Source: Herbidospora sakaeratensis
GTDB taxonomy: Bacteria > Actinomycetota > Actinomycetes > Streptosporangiales > Streptosporangiaceae
Direction: 5' to 3'
NCBI RefSeq assembly: GCF_001570525.1
Contig: NZ_BBXC01000012.1
Location: 314,576 to 378,575, forward strand
Length of the DNA stretch: 64,000 bases
Part shown: in pieces, positions 54,196 to 62,744 of the stretch
How positions within the stretch are numbered: position 1 is the first letter of the stretch
How the letters are laid out: every line of letters starts with the position of its first letter
Translations under genes and position numbers: made by a program
Notes under the pieces: model-generated
The model's database searches: none
The model's input: only the letters and a program-made list of their open reading frames with translations
Told to the model about the DNA's origin: nothing

Positions 54196-56662
54196 GGCGT
54201 CGCGGGCGCGCAGTCGCCTGGCGGTCCGGTACTTCGACGACCGGATCCTCCTCACCGACTCCGCTGCCTGGGCCTACTTCCGGTTGCCCACGGTCAGCTA
54301 CGAGTTCATCACTCCCGAGGAGCGCGAGGCGCTCGCGAACAACATCACGATCGCGCTGGCCGCGATCCGGATGACCGACGCCGAGGTGCACCTGCGGGTG
54401 GCCCACCGCACCTACCCGGCGGCCGAGTGGGCGATGGCCCTCAACGCCACCTCCGACGAGGGGCCGGGCTGGCGCGACTACCTCGAGGAGATGTACCGCC
54501 ACGTCTGGGCCAAGGACTTCTGGTCCAAGGAGGTCTACCTCGGGGTGCGGCTCGGGCCGCGCGGCGCGCAACTCGGCGAGGGCGTGCTGGCGCAGCTGTT
54601 CGGCTTCTACCAGAAGACCGAGAAGAACCTCGGGCTCGACGACGACCACGTGCCGGAGAAGGAGGTCGCGAAGTGGACCGACGCGGCCGAGCGGCTCGGC
54701 CGCGCGCTCGCCTCCGGTTCGCTGTACGCGCGGCACGCCACCTCCGTCGAGGTCGCCTGGTTGTTCCAGCACGCCGCGACCGGCGCGCTCGGCGACCCGC
54801 CGGCGTCGGCGTCGAAGCGGCGCAAGTGGGGGCGCGGCGAGATCGAGGCCCTCGTCGAGGGGCAGATCCACAACGGCCGGTCGCTGCTGCGGATCGAGCA
54901 GCCCGGCGGCGACTCCTACGTCGCCCACCTGTCGTTCGCCCGGTTCCCCGACCTGATGCCGTTCCCCGACGGCGAGCCCTGGATGCACTTCGGCGACCAG
55001 CTCCCGTTCCCGGTCGAGATCTCCTCCCGGATGCGGCTCATCCCGCCCGTACGCGCCTCCCGCGACGTCGCCAGGAAGCTGGCCCACGCGCGCGACATGG
55101 ACATCCACATCCGCGAGGCGGGCGCCGAGGCGCCGCTGGCGCTGGCCGAGCAGATCGACGCCGCCCGCATGCTCGAACACGGCATCACGAAGGAGCGCCT
55201 GCCGTTCGTCTACGGCTGGCACCGCATGAGCGTGAGCGCGCCGACCGAGGAGATGTGCGTCCAGCGGGTCGAGGCGGTCATCGAGCACTACCGCGACATG
55301 GGCATCGACGTCGTCAACTCGACCGGCGACCAGTTCTCGTTGTTCTGCGAGGCGCTGCCGGGCGAGAAGGTCAGGGTGAACGCCTACGCCCAGCGGCAGC
55401 CGCTGCGCACCATCGCGGGCGGCATGGCGACCGCCACGGTCGACCTGGGCGACCGGGCCGACGAGGCGGGGTGGCTGGGGCCGTACATCGGGGAGACGCT
55501 GGGGCGGGCACGCTCCATCGTGCACTTCGACCCGCTGGTGGCGGCGACCAAGAACCGGCCGACGGCCATCGCGATCACCGGTGAGCCCGGCGGCGGCAAG
55601 ACCACGCTGGCGCTGCTGCTCATCTACCAGATGGCGCTGCGCGGGGTCACCGTCGCGGTCATCGACCCGAAGGGCGACGCCGAGTCGCTGGTGCAGCTGC
55701 TGCGGCGGCGCGGACGGCAGGCCCGCACGATCCCCCTCGGGTCGGCCGCGCCGGGGCTGCTCGACCCGTTCTCGTTCGGCGACGACCTGGCCGCCAAGAA
55801 GACGATGGCCACCGAGACGCTGCGGCTGCTGCTGCCGCGCATGTCGGAGGAGCGCGAGTCGGCCATGGTGCAGGCCGTCGCGGCCGTCGCCAACGAGCCC
55901 GACCCCTCGCTCGGGAAGGTGATCGACCACCTCGACCGGTCGGAGGACGCCGCGTCCAAGAACCTGGGCGCCGTGTTGCGGTCGATGTCTGAAATGCACC
56001 TTGCCCGGCTGTGCTTCGACCCCTCCGGCGGCGACCAGATCGACACCGAGGGCTGGACCACCGTGTTCACCCTGGGCGGTCTCACGCTGCCCGACGCGGC
56101 GACCGGGCGCGACGACTACTCCTACGAGCAGCGGCTGTCGGTCGCCCTGCTCTACCTGGTCTCGCAGTTCGCCCGGCGGCTGATGAACGGGCTCGACAGA
56201 CGTACCCCCAAAGCGATCTTCCTCGACGAGGCGTGGGCGATCACGTCCACGCCCGAGGGCGCCAAGCTGGTGCCCGAGGTGTCCCGCATGGGACGGTCGC
56301 GCAACACCGCACTCGTGCTGGTGTCCCAGAACGCGGGTGACCTGCTGAACGAGCAGGTCACCAACTGCCTTTCCTCGGTGTTCGCCTTCCGCTCGACCGA
56401 ACGGGTCGAGGTGGAGCACGTACTGGAGCTCCTGGGAGTCGATCCGAACGAGGAACACAAGGGCGTGCTGCGCTCGCTGCGCAACGGCGAGTGCGTCTTC
56501 CGCGACCTCGACGGTCGGGCGGGCCGGATCGGCGTCGACCTGATCTCCGAGGAGCTGCTGCGCTGGCTCGACACCAATCCGACGCACGCCAAGCCGGATG
56601 AGGTCGAGCAGGACAAGGTGGGTTCGGGTCGTTCGGGGGTCGCGCGGGAGGTGCGCTCGTGA
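54188..56662 (+). CDS. VirB4-like secretion/transfer ATPase
   Basis: The 824-residue protein has an N-terminal helical and beta domain (about 1-440) typical of VirB4/TraC proteins, then a P-loop ATPase (about 450-800) with Walker A TGEPGGGKTTLALLL (about residue 465) and Walker B KAIFLDEAWAITS, plus SQNAGDLLNEQV. VirB4 ATPases power type IV secretion and conjugation channels from the cytoplasmic face. The start is TTG or the ATG-like region at 54188, inside the end of the previous gene; the next gene overlaps its stop by four bases, so the whole operon is coupled. Confidence 0.9.
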   Translation: MARASRARSRLAVRYFDDRILLTDSAAWAYFRLPTVSYEFITPEEREALANNITIALAAIRMTDAEVHLRVAHRTYPAAEWAMALNATSDEGPGWRDYLEEMYRHVWAKDFWSKEVYLGVRLGPRGAQLGEGVLAQLFGFYQKTEKNLGLDDDHVPEKEVAKWTDAAERLGRALASGSLYARHATSVEVAWLFQHAATGALGDPPASASKRRKWGRGEIEALVEGQIHNGRSLLRIEQPGGDSYVAHLSFARFPDLMPFPDGEPWMHFGDQLPFPVEISSRMRLIPPVRASRDVARKLAHARDMDIHIREAGAEAPLALAEQIDAARMLEHGITKERLPFVYGWHRMSVSAPTEEMCVQRVEAVIEHYRDMGIDVVNSTGDQFSLFCEALPGEKVRVNAYAQRQPLRTIAGGMATATVDLGDRADEAGWLGPYIGETLGRARSIVHFDPLVAATKNRPTAIAITGEPGGGKTTLALLLIYQMALRGVTVAVIDPKGDAESLVQLLRRRGRQARTIPLGSAAPGLLDPFSFGDDLAAKKTMATETLRLLLPRMSEERESAMVQAVAAVANEPDPSLGKVIDHLDRSEDAASKNLGAVLRSMSEMHLARLCFDPSGGDQIDTEGWTTVFTLGGLTLPDAATGRDDYSYEQRLSVALLYLVSQFARRLMNGLDRRTPKAIFLDEAWAITSTPEGAKLVPEVSRMGRSRNTALVLVSQNAGDLLNEQVTNCLSSVFAFRSTERVEVEHVLELLGVDPNEEHKGVLRSLRNGECVFRDLDGRAGRIGVDLISEELLRWLDTNPTHAKPDEVEQDKVGSGRSGVAREVRS

Positions 56663-58941
56663 AACGCAGGGTCGCCCTGCTCATGCTGGTGTTCGTCACG
56701 TTCTTCGTGGCGTCGCCGGTCATCGTCGGGTCGTCGGTGGCACACGCCGACGGGATCTGTGACATGTCCGCCGCCCTCGCGCCGGAGGTGGTGGGCTCGG
56801 GCGTCGACGGGCTCGTCAAACCCCCGCCGCCCGATGTGGGCGACACCGGCGCCGCCGCCGGCGCCGGTCTCGGAGCGGGCGCCGGTACGTCGGTCAAGGC
56901 GCCCGAAGTGGCCCCGATGACCAACTACGAGACCTACGGCATGTCGGGCCAGTTCTGGCACACCTACGAGCTCGGCTGCTCCGACGTCGCGGCCGTCATC
57001 GGCAACGCCTGGGCCAACGCGATCTTCTCGTGGGCCAAGGCGGTCGACCGGCTGACCATCACGACGTACGAGGCCGCCGCGACCGAAGGTCCGCTGCTGC
57101 CCATCAAGAACGTCGTCGACGACATCGTCACCAACCTGGCCGACGCGATGTACTGGCCGTTCCTGCGGCCGATCGTGATCATCGCGGCGATCTGGCTGGC
57201 CTGGTACGGCCTGCTCCGCAAACGCGCCACCACGACCGCCGAGGCGGTCATCTGGATGGTCGTCGCGGTCACGGTCGCGACCTGGTTCTTCAGCCGTCCG
57301 CAAGACCTGACCGGCGTCGGCAAGACCATCACCGACAAGACGACCGAGATCGTCAACTCGGCCTTCGCCGGCCTGCCCGGCGCGGGCGGCGCGTCCTGCC
57401 TGCCGCCCCCCGCGACCACCCCGGCCGCCGCCGACGCCGCCACTCCGGCCACCCCGGCGGCCGCCCCGCCGGTCACCGGCGGCGGCTACGGGCAGCCGGG
57501 CACGCCGGGCGTGGCGCAGAACGCCGACGCGCTCTGGTCGACCCTGGTCTGCAAGCCGTGGCTGATGGGCATGTTCGGCACCGCCGACGCGGGCTCGCCG
57601 ATCGTGACGCAGTTCGGCGAGAAGGCCCTTTCGCTGCAGGCCCTCACCCAGGCCGAGCAGGCGGCCCGGCAGTCGCCCGGCGGCGACGCCCACCAGCGGG
57701 CCTGGGAGGAGCAGATCGCCGAGCCGCTGCGCGCCAGCCCGTCGTTCTACCTGCTCCAGGGCAAAGACTGGACCAGCCGTCTCGGCGTGGCGATCGGGGC
57801 GTTCATCGCGGCCATGGTCGCCGGGTTGCTGATCTTCCTGGTGGCGGTCTCGCTGCTGGTGCTGAAGGTCGGCTTCCTGTTGTTGCTGATCATGGGGCCG
57901 ATCTTCCTGCTGATCGGCGTCCATCCCGGCACCGGGCGCATCATCGCGATGCGCTGGGTGGAGATGCTCGTCGGCACGCTGCTGAGACAGGCCGTGCTCG
58001 CCCTCGTGCTGGGCGTGCTGGTCTACGGCTACGCCCTGATCATCTCCACGCCGCTGCCGTGGGGCATGCAGATCATGTTCATGGCGCTGCTGACGCTGGC
58101 GGTGTTCTTCTACCGCAGGCCGTTCCAGCACCTGTTCTCCTCGCTCAGCGGCTCCACCTTCACCACCCGCGTGCTCGGCGAGGCCGCCACGGCCCCGACG
58201 CTGCAGCGGGCCGCCGGGGCGCTGCCGCCGGTCGCCGCGGCCCGGGTGGGCCGCTGGGGGCTGCGCAAGGCCGAGCCGATGCTCAACGCCGCCGTCGCCG
58301 GCGCGTCCGGTGGCGCGGCCGGAGCCGCGCAGACGGCCGCCGGGGTCGCCCAGGGCAAGGTCCGGGGCGAGGAACGGGTCGGTGTGCGCGCCAACGGCCA
58401 GCCCGCGCCGCTGGAGAACCCGGAGCAGGCGGCCCGGCGCAAGACCGGGGTGCCCGCGCCCCGGACCGGCGCGGCCCCGCCGCTCAACCTGAGCCGTCCG
58501 CCGGCCACGACCCGCCCGCCCGCGCCCGCACCGGCCGCTCCCGCCCGCGCCTCGTCGGGCGGTGGAGGCGGTGGCGGAGGCGGCGGTGGCGGCGGCTGGT
58601 TCAGCGGCCGTTCGGGCGGCTGGGCCTCGCGGCCCTCGGCGTCTCGCGGATCGGGGGGCGGCATCCTCGGCGGCGGGTTCTTCGGCGGCGGCGGACGGTC
58701 GTCGTCGGGTTCGTCGTCGCGCCGGTCGGCGTCGCCTCCGCAGCGGCCCCGCCCCGAGCCGACCCGCGCGCCCCGGGCCGAGTCGTCCCGGCCGGCCGAG
58801 CGGCCCGGCCGCTCGTCCGACGCGCCGCCGTTGTGGTTGCCGGGCCGGTCCGACAGCGGTCGCGGTGGCAGTGGCGGCAGCGGGGGTGGCAGCGGTGACG
58901 GCGCCGCGCCGTTCTGGCTGCGGCCCCGCGACAAGGACTGA
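56659..58941 (+). CDS. VirB6/TrbL-like polytopic membrane protein
   Basis: The 760-residue protein has a signal peptide (about 1-30, VFVTFFVASPVIVGSSVAHA), an extracytoplasmic stretch, several membrane helices (for example IVIIAAIWLAWYGLL about 174-189, AVTVATWF, GVAIGAFIAAMVAGLLIFLVAVSLLVLKV around 375-400, QAVLALVLGVLVYGYALII), and a C-terminal Gly/Arg/Ser/Pro-rich tail from about 500. It fits the channel role of VirB6/TrbL/TcpH. GTG start overlaps the VirB4-like TGA (GTGA). The Gly-rich tail with poly-Gly runs is unusual. Confidence 0.83.
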   Translation: MKRRVALLMLVFVTFFVASPVIVGSSVAHADGICDMSAALAPEVVGSGVDGLVKPPPPDVGDTGAAAGAGLGAGAGTSVKAPEVAPMTNYETYGMSGQFWHTYELGCSDVAAVIGNAWANAIFSWAKAVDRLTITTYEAAATEGPLLPIKNVVDDIVTNLADAMYWPFLRPIVIIAAIWLAWYGLLRKRATTTAEAVIWMVVAVTVATWFFSRPQDLTGVGKTITDKTTEIVNSAFAGLPGAGGASCLPPPATTPAAADAATPATPAAAPPVTGGGYGQPGTPGVAQNADALWSTLVCKPWLMGMFGTADAGSPIVTQFGEKALSLQALTQAEQAARQSPGGDAHQRAWEEQIAEPLRASPSFYLLQGKDWTSRLGVAIGAFIAAMVAGLLIFLVAVSLLVLKVGFLLLLIMGPIFLLIGVHPGTGRIIAMRWVEMLVGTLLRQAVLALVLGVLVYGYALIISTPLPWGMQIMFMALLTLAVFFYRRPFQHLFSSLSGSTFTTRVLGEAATAPTLQRAAGALPPVAAARVGRWGLRKAEPMLNAAVAGASGGAAGAAQTAAGVAQGKVRGEERVGVRANGQPAPLENPEQAARRKTGVPAPRTGAAPPLNLSRPPATTRPPAPAPAAPARASSGGGGGGGGGGGGGWFSGRSGGWASRPSASRGSGGGILGGGFFGGGGRSSSGSSSRRSASPPQRPRPEPTRAPRAESSRPAERPGRSSDAPPLWLPGRSDSGRGGSGGSGGGSGDGAAPFWLRPRDKD

Positions 58942-58943
58942 TC

Positions 58944-59576
58944 ATGAACGACGGCCGGAGGAAGGGCCTGTTCGTCGCGGCCGTGGTCGTGCTGGCGGTG
59001 CTCGGGATCTACTTAACGACGCTGGGCGACGGCAGCGGCGAGGTCGGCACGGCCGATCCCGCCGCACCGGGAGCCACGCGCACGGTCACCGCGCCGCCGG
59101 TGGCCGTGCCGAGCCAGGTGGCGACCACGCCGTCGGCCGACTTCGACGTCTACTCCTACCTGCCGCTGTCGCGCGACCAGCTCGGCGCGGCGGCCGACCT
59201 GGCCCGCCGGTTCACCGCCGCGTACGGCACCTACAGCCACGACGACGCCGTGGGCCGGGCCGACCGGCTCAAGGCGTTCACCACGGTCGAGTTCGGCGAC
59301 GACCTCACCCGTACGGTCACCTCCCCGGCCGCCGTCGAGCACGACACGGCCGACCAGATCGTGTCGAAGGGGACGGCTCGCCTGAAGTCGATCCGCGACA
59401 TGTCGGCCAACTCGGTCGTCGTGGTCGTCGAGGGCACCGCCGAGATCACCGCGCTGAGCGGGGCCAAGGAGCAGATCGAGGACTACGCGGTCACCGTCGT
59501 CCAGGTCGGCGCCGACTGGCGGGTCTACGACCTGCAGCTGGCCGGCAGCGGCCAGGACGGGGACGTCACCCCGTGA
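58944..59576 (+). CDS. single-pass NTF2-like protein (VirB8-type)
   Basis: The 210-residue protein has one membrane helix (about 8-25, LFVAAVVVLAVLGIYLTTL), a Pro/Thr-rich linker, and a C-terminal domain (about 70-200) with YLPLSRDQLGAAADLARRF and DYAVTVVQVGADWRVYDLQL, consistent with an NTF2-like fold as in TcpC and VirB8. It starts at ATG two bases after the previous stop, and its TGA overlaps the next GTG (GTGA). It probably forms part of the periplasm-like side of the channel. Confidence 0.78.
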   Translation: MNDGRRKGLFVAAVVVLAVLGIYLTTLGDGSGEVGTADPAAPGATRTVTAPPVAVPSQVATTPSADFDVYSYLPLSRDQLGAAADLARRFTAAYGTYSHDDAVGRADRLKAFTTVEFGDDLTRTVTSPAAVEHDTADQIVSKGTARLKSIRDMSANSVVVVVEGTAEITALSGAKEQIEDYAVTVVQVGADWRVYDLQLAGSGQDGDVTP

Positions 59577-60649
59577 CCACGACCCGGCTCGCGAACTGGA
59601 AGTGGCTGGCCGGGCTGCTGGCGGTCATCGTGCCGCTGACCATGTTCGGCGCGATCGTGCTGATGACGCCGCTGCCCAACATCATGATGGGCGGCGGCTC
59701 GGCGGCCTGCGAGGTCGACACCTCCGACCTGTCGGAGACCGCGCAGGAGGACATCCCGCCGGAGATGCTGGAGCTCTACAAGCGGCACGGCGAGGCGATC
59801 GGCGTGCAGTGGAACGTGCTGGCCGCCGTCGGCAAACGCGAGACCGACCACGGCCGGTCGGAACTGCCCGGCGTGCAGAGCGGCACCAACTACGCGGGCG
59901 CGGCCGGGCCGATGCAGTTCCTCATCAGCACGTGGGGCGGCAAGGCGCGCATCCCGATCCCGTCGGAGTTCAACGGCTACGCCTCCGACGGCGACGACGA
60001 CGGCGTCGCCGACGTCTACAACCCCGCCGACGCCATCCTGGGCGCCGCCAAGATGCTCAAGCGCAACGGCGCGCCCGACGACCTGCGCAAGGCCCTGTTC
60101 GTCTACAACCGCGCCAACTGGTACGTCGACCAGGTGCTGGAGATCGCCGCCAAGTACGCCCAGTCGGGCTCGGTCGACGTGCCGCCGGAGGCCAACCCGG
60201 CCTGTGAGGTGGCCTACGACGCGCCGAACGCGGTGGTCGACAAGATCCTCGACTACGCCCTCGCGCAGCGCGGCAAACCCTATGTCTGGGGCGGCACCGG
60301 GCCCGACGGCTACGACTGCTCGGGGATCATCTACATGGCGTACCGGAACGCGGGCCTGAACATCCCCCGCACCACCTTCGGGCAGTGGCCGTTCGGGGTG
60401 CGCATCGACGCGGGCGAGGAGCAGGCGGGGGACCTGGTGTTCTTCAACTCCGGTCCCGGCACGTCGGCCGACAACCCCGGCCACGTGGGCATGATCGTGT
60501 CGCCGGGCAAGATGGTCGAGGCGCGCTGCACGCTCTGCGGGCCTATCAAGGTGACCACCTACCGCGACCGCGGGGCCATCGTCGGGTTCACGCGCCCGCT
60601 GCAGAATCCCGATGTGCTGGAGCAGCTGAAGCGTCAGGCCCTAACCTAG
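59573..60649 (+). CDS. bifunctional transglycosylase / NlpC-P60 hydrolase
   Basis: The 358-residue protein is built like the peptidoglycan hydrolases of Gram-positive conjugation systems (CwlT, TcpG). It has a membrane helix (about 10-30, WLAGLLAVIVPLTMFGAIVLM), an SLT-type transglycosylase domain (about 55-195) with the catalytic Glu in VGKRETDHGRSE and GPMQFLISTWGGK, and an NlpC/P60 domain (about 225-345) with Cys in GYDCSGIIYMAY and His in GHVGMIVS. It opens the wall so the channel can pass. GTG start overlaps the previous stop (GTGA). Last gene of the operon. Confidence 0.92.
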   Translation: MTTTRLANWKWLAGLLAVIVPLTMFGAIVLMTPLPNIMMGGGSAACEVDTSDLSETAQEDIPPEMLELYKRHGEAIGVQWNVLAAVGKRETDHGRSELPGVQSGTNYAGAAGPMQFLISTWGGKARIPIPSEFNGYASDGDDDGVADVYNPADAILGAAKMLKRNGAPDDLRKALFVYNRANWYVDQVLEIAAKYAQSGSVDVPPEANPACEVAYDAPNAVVDKILDYALAQRGKPYVWGGTGPDGYDCSGIIYMAYRNAGLNIPRTTFGQWPFGVRIDAGEEQAGDLVFFNSGPGTSADNPGHVGMIVSPGKMVEARCTLCGPIKVTTYRDRGAIVGFTRPLQNPDVLEQLKRQALT

Positions 60650-60655
60650 GCAGGC

Positions 60656-61048
60656 ATGACACAGGTCGTCGTAGGGGCCGCGATCATCGCGGACGGCCGT
60701 CTGCTGAGCGCTCAGCGGGCCGAACCGCCGGAACTGCGCGGCGGGTGGGAGTTTCCCGGCGGGAAGGTCGATCCGGGGGAGAGCGACCTCGACGCGCTCG
60801 TGCGCGAGTGCGAGGAGGAGCTCGGGGTCACGGTCGAGCCGGGCAAGAAGGTCGGCGGCGACTGGCCGCTCAGCAACGGCTACGTGTTGCGGATCTGGCT
60901 CTCGACCATCGTGTGCGGGCGCACGCCGGAGGCGCGGGAACACCTCGCCCTGCAGTGGCTGGAGCCGTTCGAGTTCGAGTCGGTGCCGTGGTTGCCCGCC
61001 GATCTGCCGATCGTCCGGGAGGTCCAAGATCTGCTCAAGGAGGGTTGA
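60656..61048 (+). CDS. MutT-type NUDIX hydrolase
   Basis: The 130-residue protein has the NUDIX box GGKVDPGESDLDALVRECEEELGV (Gx5Ex7REUxEExGU; residues about 37-60). Short NUDIX proteins starting VVVGAAIIADGRLL belong to the MutT 8-oxo-dGTPase group, which clears oxidised nucleotides and prevents mutation. ATG start six bases after the operon stop, so it may be read from the Tcp-like operon although it is not functionally related. Specific substrate uncertain. Confidence 0.9.
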   Translation: MTQVVVGAAIIADGRLLSAQRAEPPELRGGWEFPGGKVDPGESDLDALVRECEEELGVTVEPGKKVGGDWPLSNGYVLRIWLSTIVCGRTPEAREHLALQWLEPFEFESVPWLPADLPIVREVQDLLKEG

Positions 61049-61070
61049 GTCCCCCCTCTTCGTGCCATAA

Positions 61071-61089
61071 CGATTACTGAGAGTAATCG
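61071..61089. repeat. perfect palindrome upstream of secreted protein gene
   Basis: CGATTACT-GAG-AGTAATCG is an 8-bp inverted repeat with a 3-base loop, 15 bases before the GTG and just before the GGGAGGGA ribosome site. It could be an operator or a hairpin controlling initiation. Confidence 0.5.
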
Positions 61090-61103
61090 GGGGAGGGATT
61101 CTG

Positions 61104-62672
61104 GTGGTCGCTGGACGTGTGGTGTCCCTGGTCGGGGCCGGAATCCTGGCGCTGTCGGCCACACCGGCCGTGGCCTCGGAGGATCCCGGGCGGTGGATGA
61201 GAACGGGCGACGTCTGGCGGTTCCGCCTGGCGGCCCCCTGTGGTCACGCGGCGTGTTCGACGCCCGATGAGTCGACCGCGCCGGGGTGGCGCTGCCCGGT
61301 CCAAACGAGCCCCGTCCAGACGAGCCCCGACCAGACCATGACGGGCCCGGGCCTGTTCGTGGAGGCGCCGGCCGCGATGCGGCTGAACCTCGACACGGCC
61401 GAGCTGGCCCGCCGGGTGGCCGTCGTGTGCGCCCGCCTGAGCGCGCTGCCGCCCGGGAAGCTGAGCGCGCTCGCGTCGACGGGCGAACTGGCCGACGGCG
61501 TGACCCAGTCGGCCGAGTCGGCCGCCGTGGTCGACGCCGAGGCCCGCGCCCTGGCGGGGCAGTTCGCCGAGGAGGCCGCCCGGGTGACCGCCCAGAGCCA
61601 CTCCGTCTCCCTGGCGGAGAGCCAGGCGTTCGAGAGCATGGTCGCGCCGCCGATGCAGCCCTTCGAGGGGTACGCCTCCCCGGCGGAGGCGCCGGTCTAC
61701 GTTCCGGCCGACCCCTCGATCCGCGAGACCGCGTCGCGGCCCCGCACCCGGCAGGCCGAGGGCCGGCACCGGCCGAAGGCCCGGGACGCCGAAGCCCATG
61801 GACGCCAGAAGGCCCGCGGCGAGAAGCGGAACCGGCCCCGGGTCCGCGAGGCCGAGATGCAGAGCCGGCCCGAGATGCACGGCGGGTTCGAGCAGGGCCC
61901 GCCTCAGATGGGTGGCGGCTTCGAGCAGGGCCCGCCTCAGATGGGTGGCGGCTTCGAGCAGGGCCCGCCTCAGATGGGTGGCGGCTTCGAGCAGGGTCCG
62001 CCCGAGATGCGCGGGCGCGGCGAGCAGGGTCCGCCGCAGCTTCCCGGTGGGATGGAGCACGGGCCGAAGGGGCCGCAGCTGGTCGAGCCCATGGCGCAGC
62101 CGCAGGCCATGCCGGGCGTTCCGATGCCCGAGATGCCCGGTGGTGTCAACCCTGGTCAGAGCCCGCTCGTCGACGGTGCGCCGGGCCCGCAGCCGAACCT
62201 GCCCCCGGCGCCTCCGTCCGGTCAGGAGGTCCAGGTCGCCCCTGGTCAGGTGGCGATCGGTGAACCGCAGGCCCCGGGTGCTCCGGGCGTGCAGGCGGAG
62301 GTGCCGCAGCCGATGCCGAACGCGGCGCCCGCGCCCATGCCGGGCGACCTGATGCAGGAGCCGTTGTCAGGAGCGTTGTCGAATCTGCCGCCGCTGCCGC
62401 AGCTGCCGCCGGGCGGGCCGCTGCCGCCCGGGATGGTCGAGGGGGGCACGCCCCCGGAGCTGCTCATGCCGATGGCGACGCCCACGCCGAGCGGTCCGCC
62501 GCTGACCCGGTCGCTGAACAACACGCAGGCGATCGCGCAGGAGGACTCGGCGTTGGAGCTCGTCAAGGGCTGGCCCGGCGTGGTGGCCGCGATCGCGGCC
62601 CTGATCGCGGTGCTGGCGCTGCAGATGCGGCTCGGACGGCGCAAGGTCGTTTCCGACCCGCAATCAAAGTGA
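61104..62672 (+). CDS. secreted Pro/Gln-rich protein with 11-residue repeats and C-terminal anchor
   Basis: The 522-residue protein has a signal peptide (about 1-24, VVSLVGAGILALSATPAVAS), a domain of about 160 residues with a few Cys (CGHAACSTP), an Arg-rich stretch, four copies of an 11-residue repeat GGGFEQGPPQM (with a degenerate fifth copy), a long Pro/Gln-rich region, and a C-terminal membrane helix (about 490-508, GWPGVVAAIAALIAVLALQM). I do not recognise the N-terminal domain. It is probably displayed on the cell surface with its C-terminus anchored. It lies just after the Tcp-like operon. Confidence 0.7.
   Translation: MVAGRVVSLVGAGILALSATPAVASEDPGRWMRTGDVWRFRLAAPCGHAACSTPDESTAPGWRCPVQTSPVQTSPDQTMTGPGLFVEAPAAMRLNLDTAELARRVAVVCARLSALPPGKLSALASTGELADGVTQSAESAAVVDAEARALAGQFAEEAARVTAQSHSVSLAESQAFESMVAPPMQPFEGYASPAEAPVYVPADPSIRETASRPRTRQAEGRHRPKARDAEAHGRQKARGEKRNRPRVREAEMQSRPEMHGGFEQGPPQMGGGFEQGPPQMGGGFEQGPPQMGGGFEQGPPEMRGRGEQGPPQLPGGMEHGPKGPQLVEPMAQPQAMPGVPMPEMPGGVNPGQSPLVDGAPGPQPNLPPAPPSGQEVQVAPGQVAIGEPQAPGAPGVQAEVPQPMPNAAPAPMPGDLMQEPLSGALSNLPPLPQLPPGGPLPPGMVEGGTPPELLMPMATPTPSGPPLTRSLNNTQAIAQEDSALELVKGWPGVVAAIAALIAVLALQMRLGRRKVVSDPQSK
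61878..62042 (+). repeat. 33-bp tandem repeat
   Basis: Five units of 33 bp encode GGGFEQGPPQM-type peptides: 61878-61910, 61911-61943, 61944-61976, 61977-62009 and a degenerate 62010-62042. Units 2 and 3 are identical at the nucleotide level, suggesting recent expansion or slippage. Confidence 0.92.
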
Positions 62673-62744
62673 GGTTTGCCGTTACTTTGCCGGACTAGTA
62701 TTTGTTTGACGTACGGAGTCAGGCAAAAGCGGCGGAGGAACCCG

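Noticed and set aside
50288-60649. Operon considered as an integrative conjugative element
   Set aside because: No integrase, excisionase, relaxase, replication gene, tRNA target or att repeats were found, and the base composition and codon use resemble the flanks.
61878-62042. Repeat array considered as a CRISPR or integron site
   Set aside because: Units are contiguous 33-bp in-frame coding repeats; no spacers or flanking cas genes.
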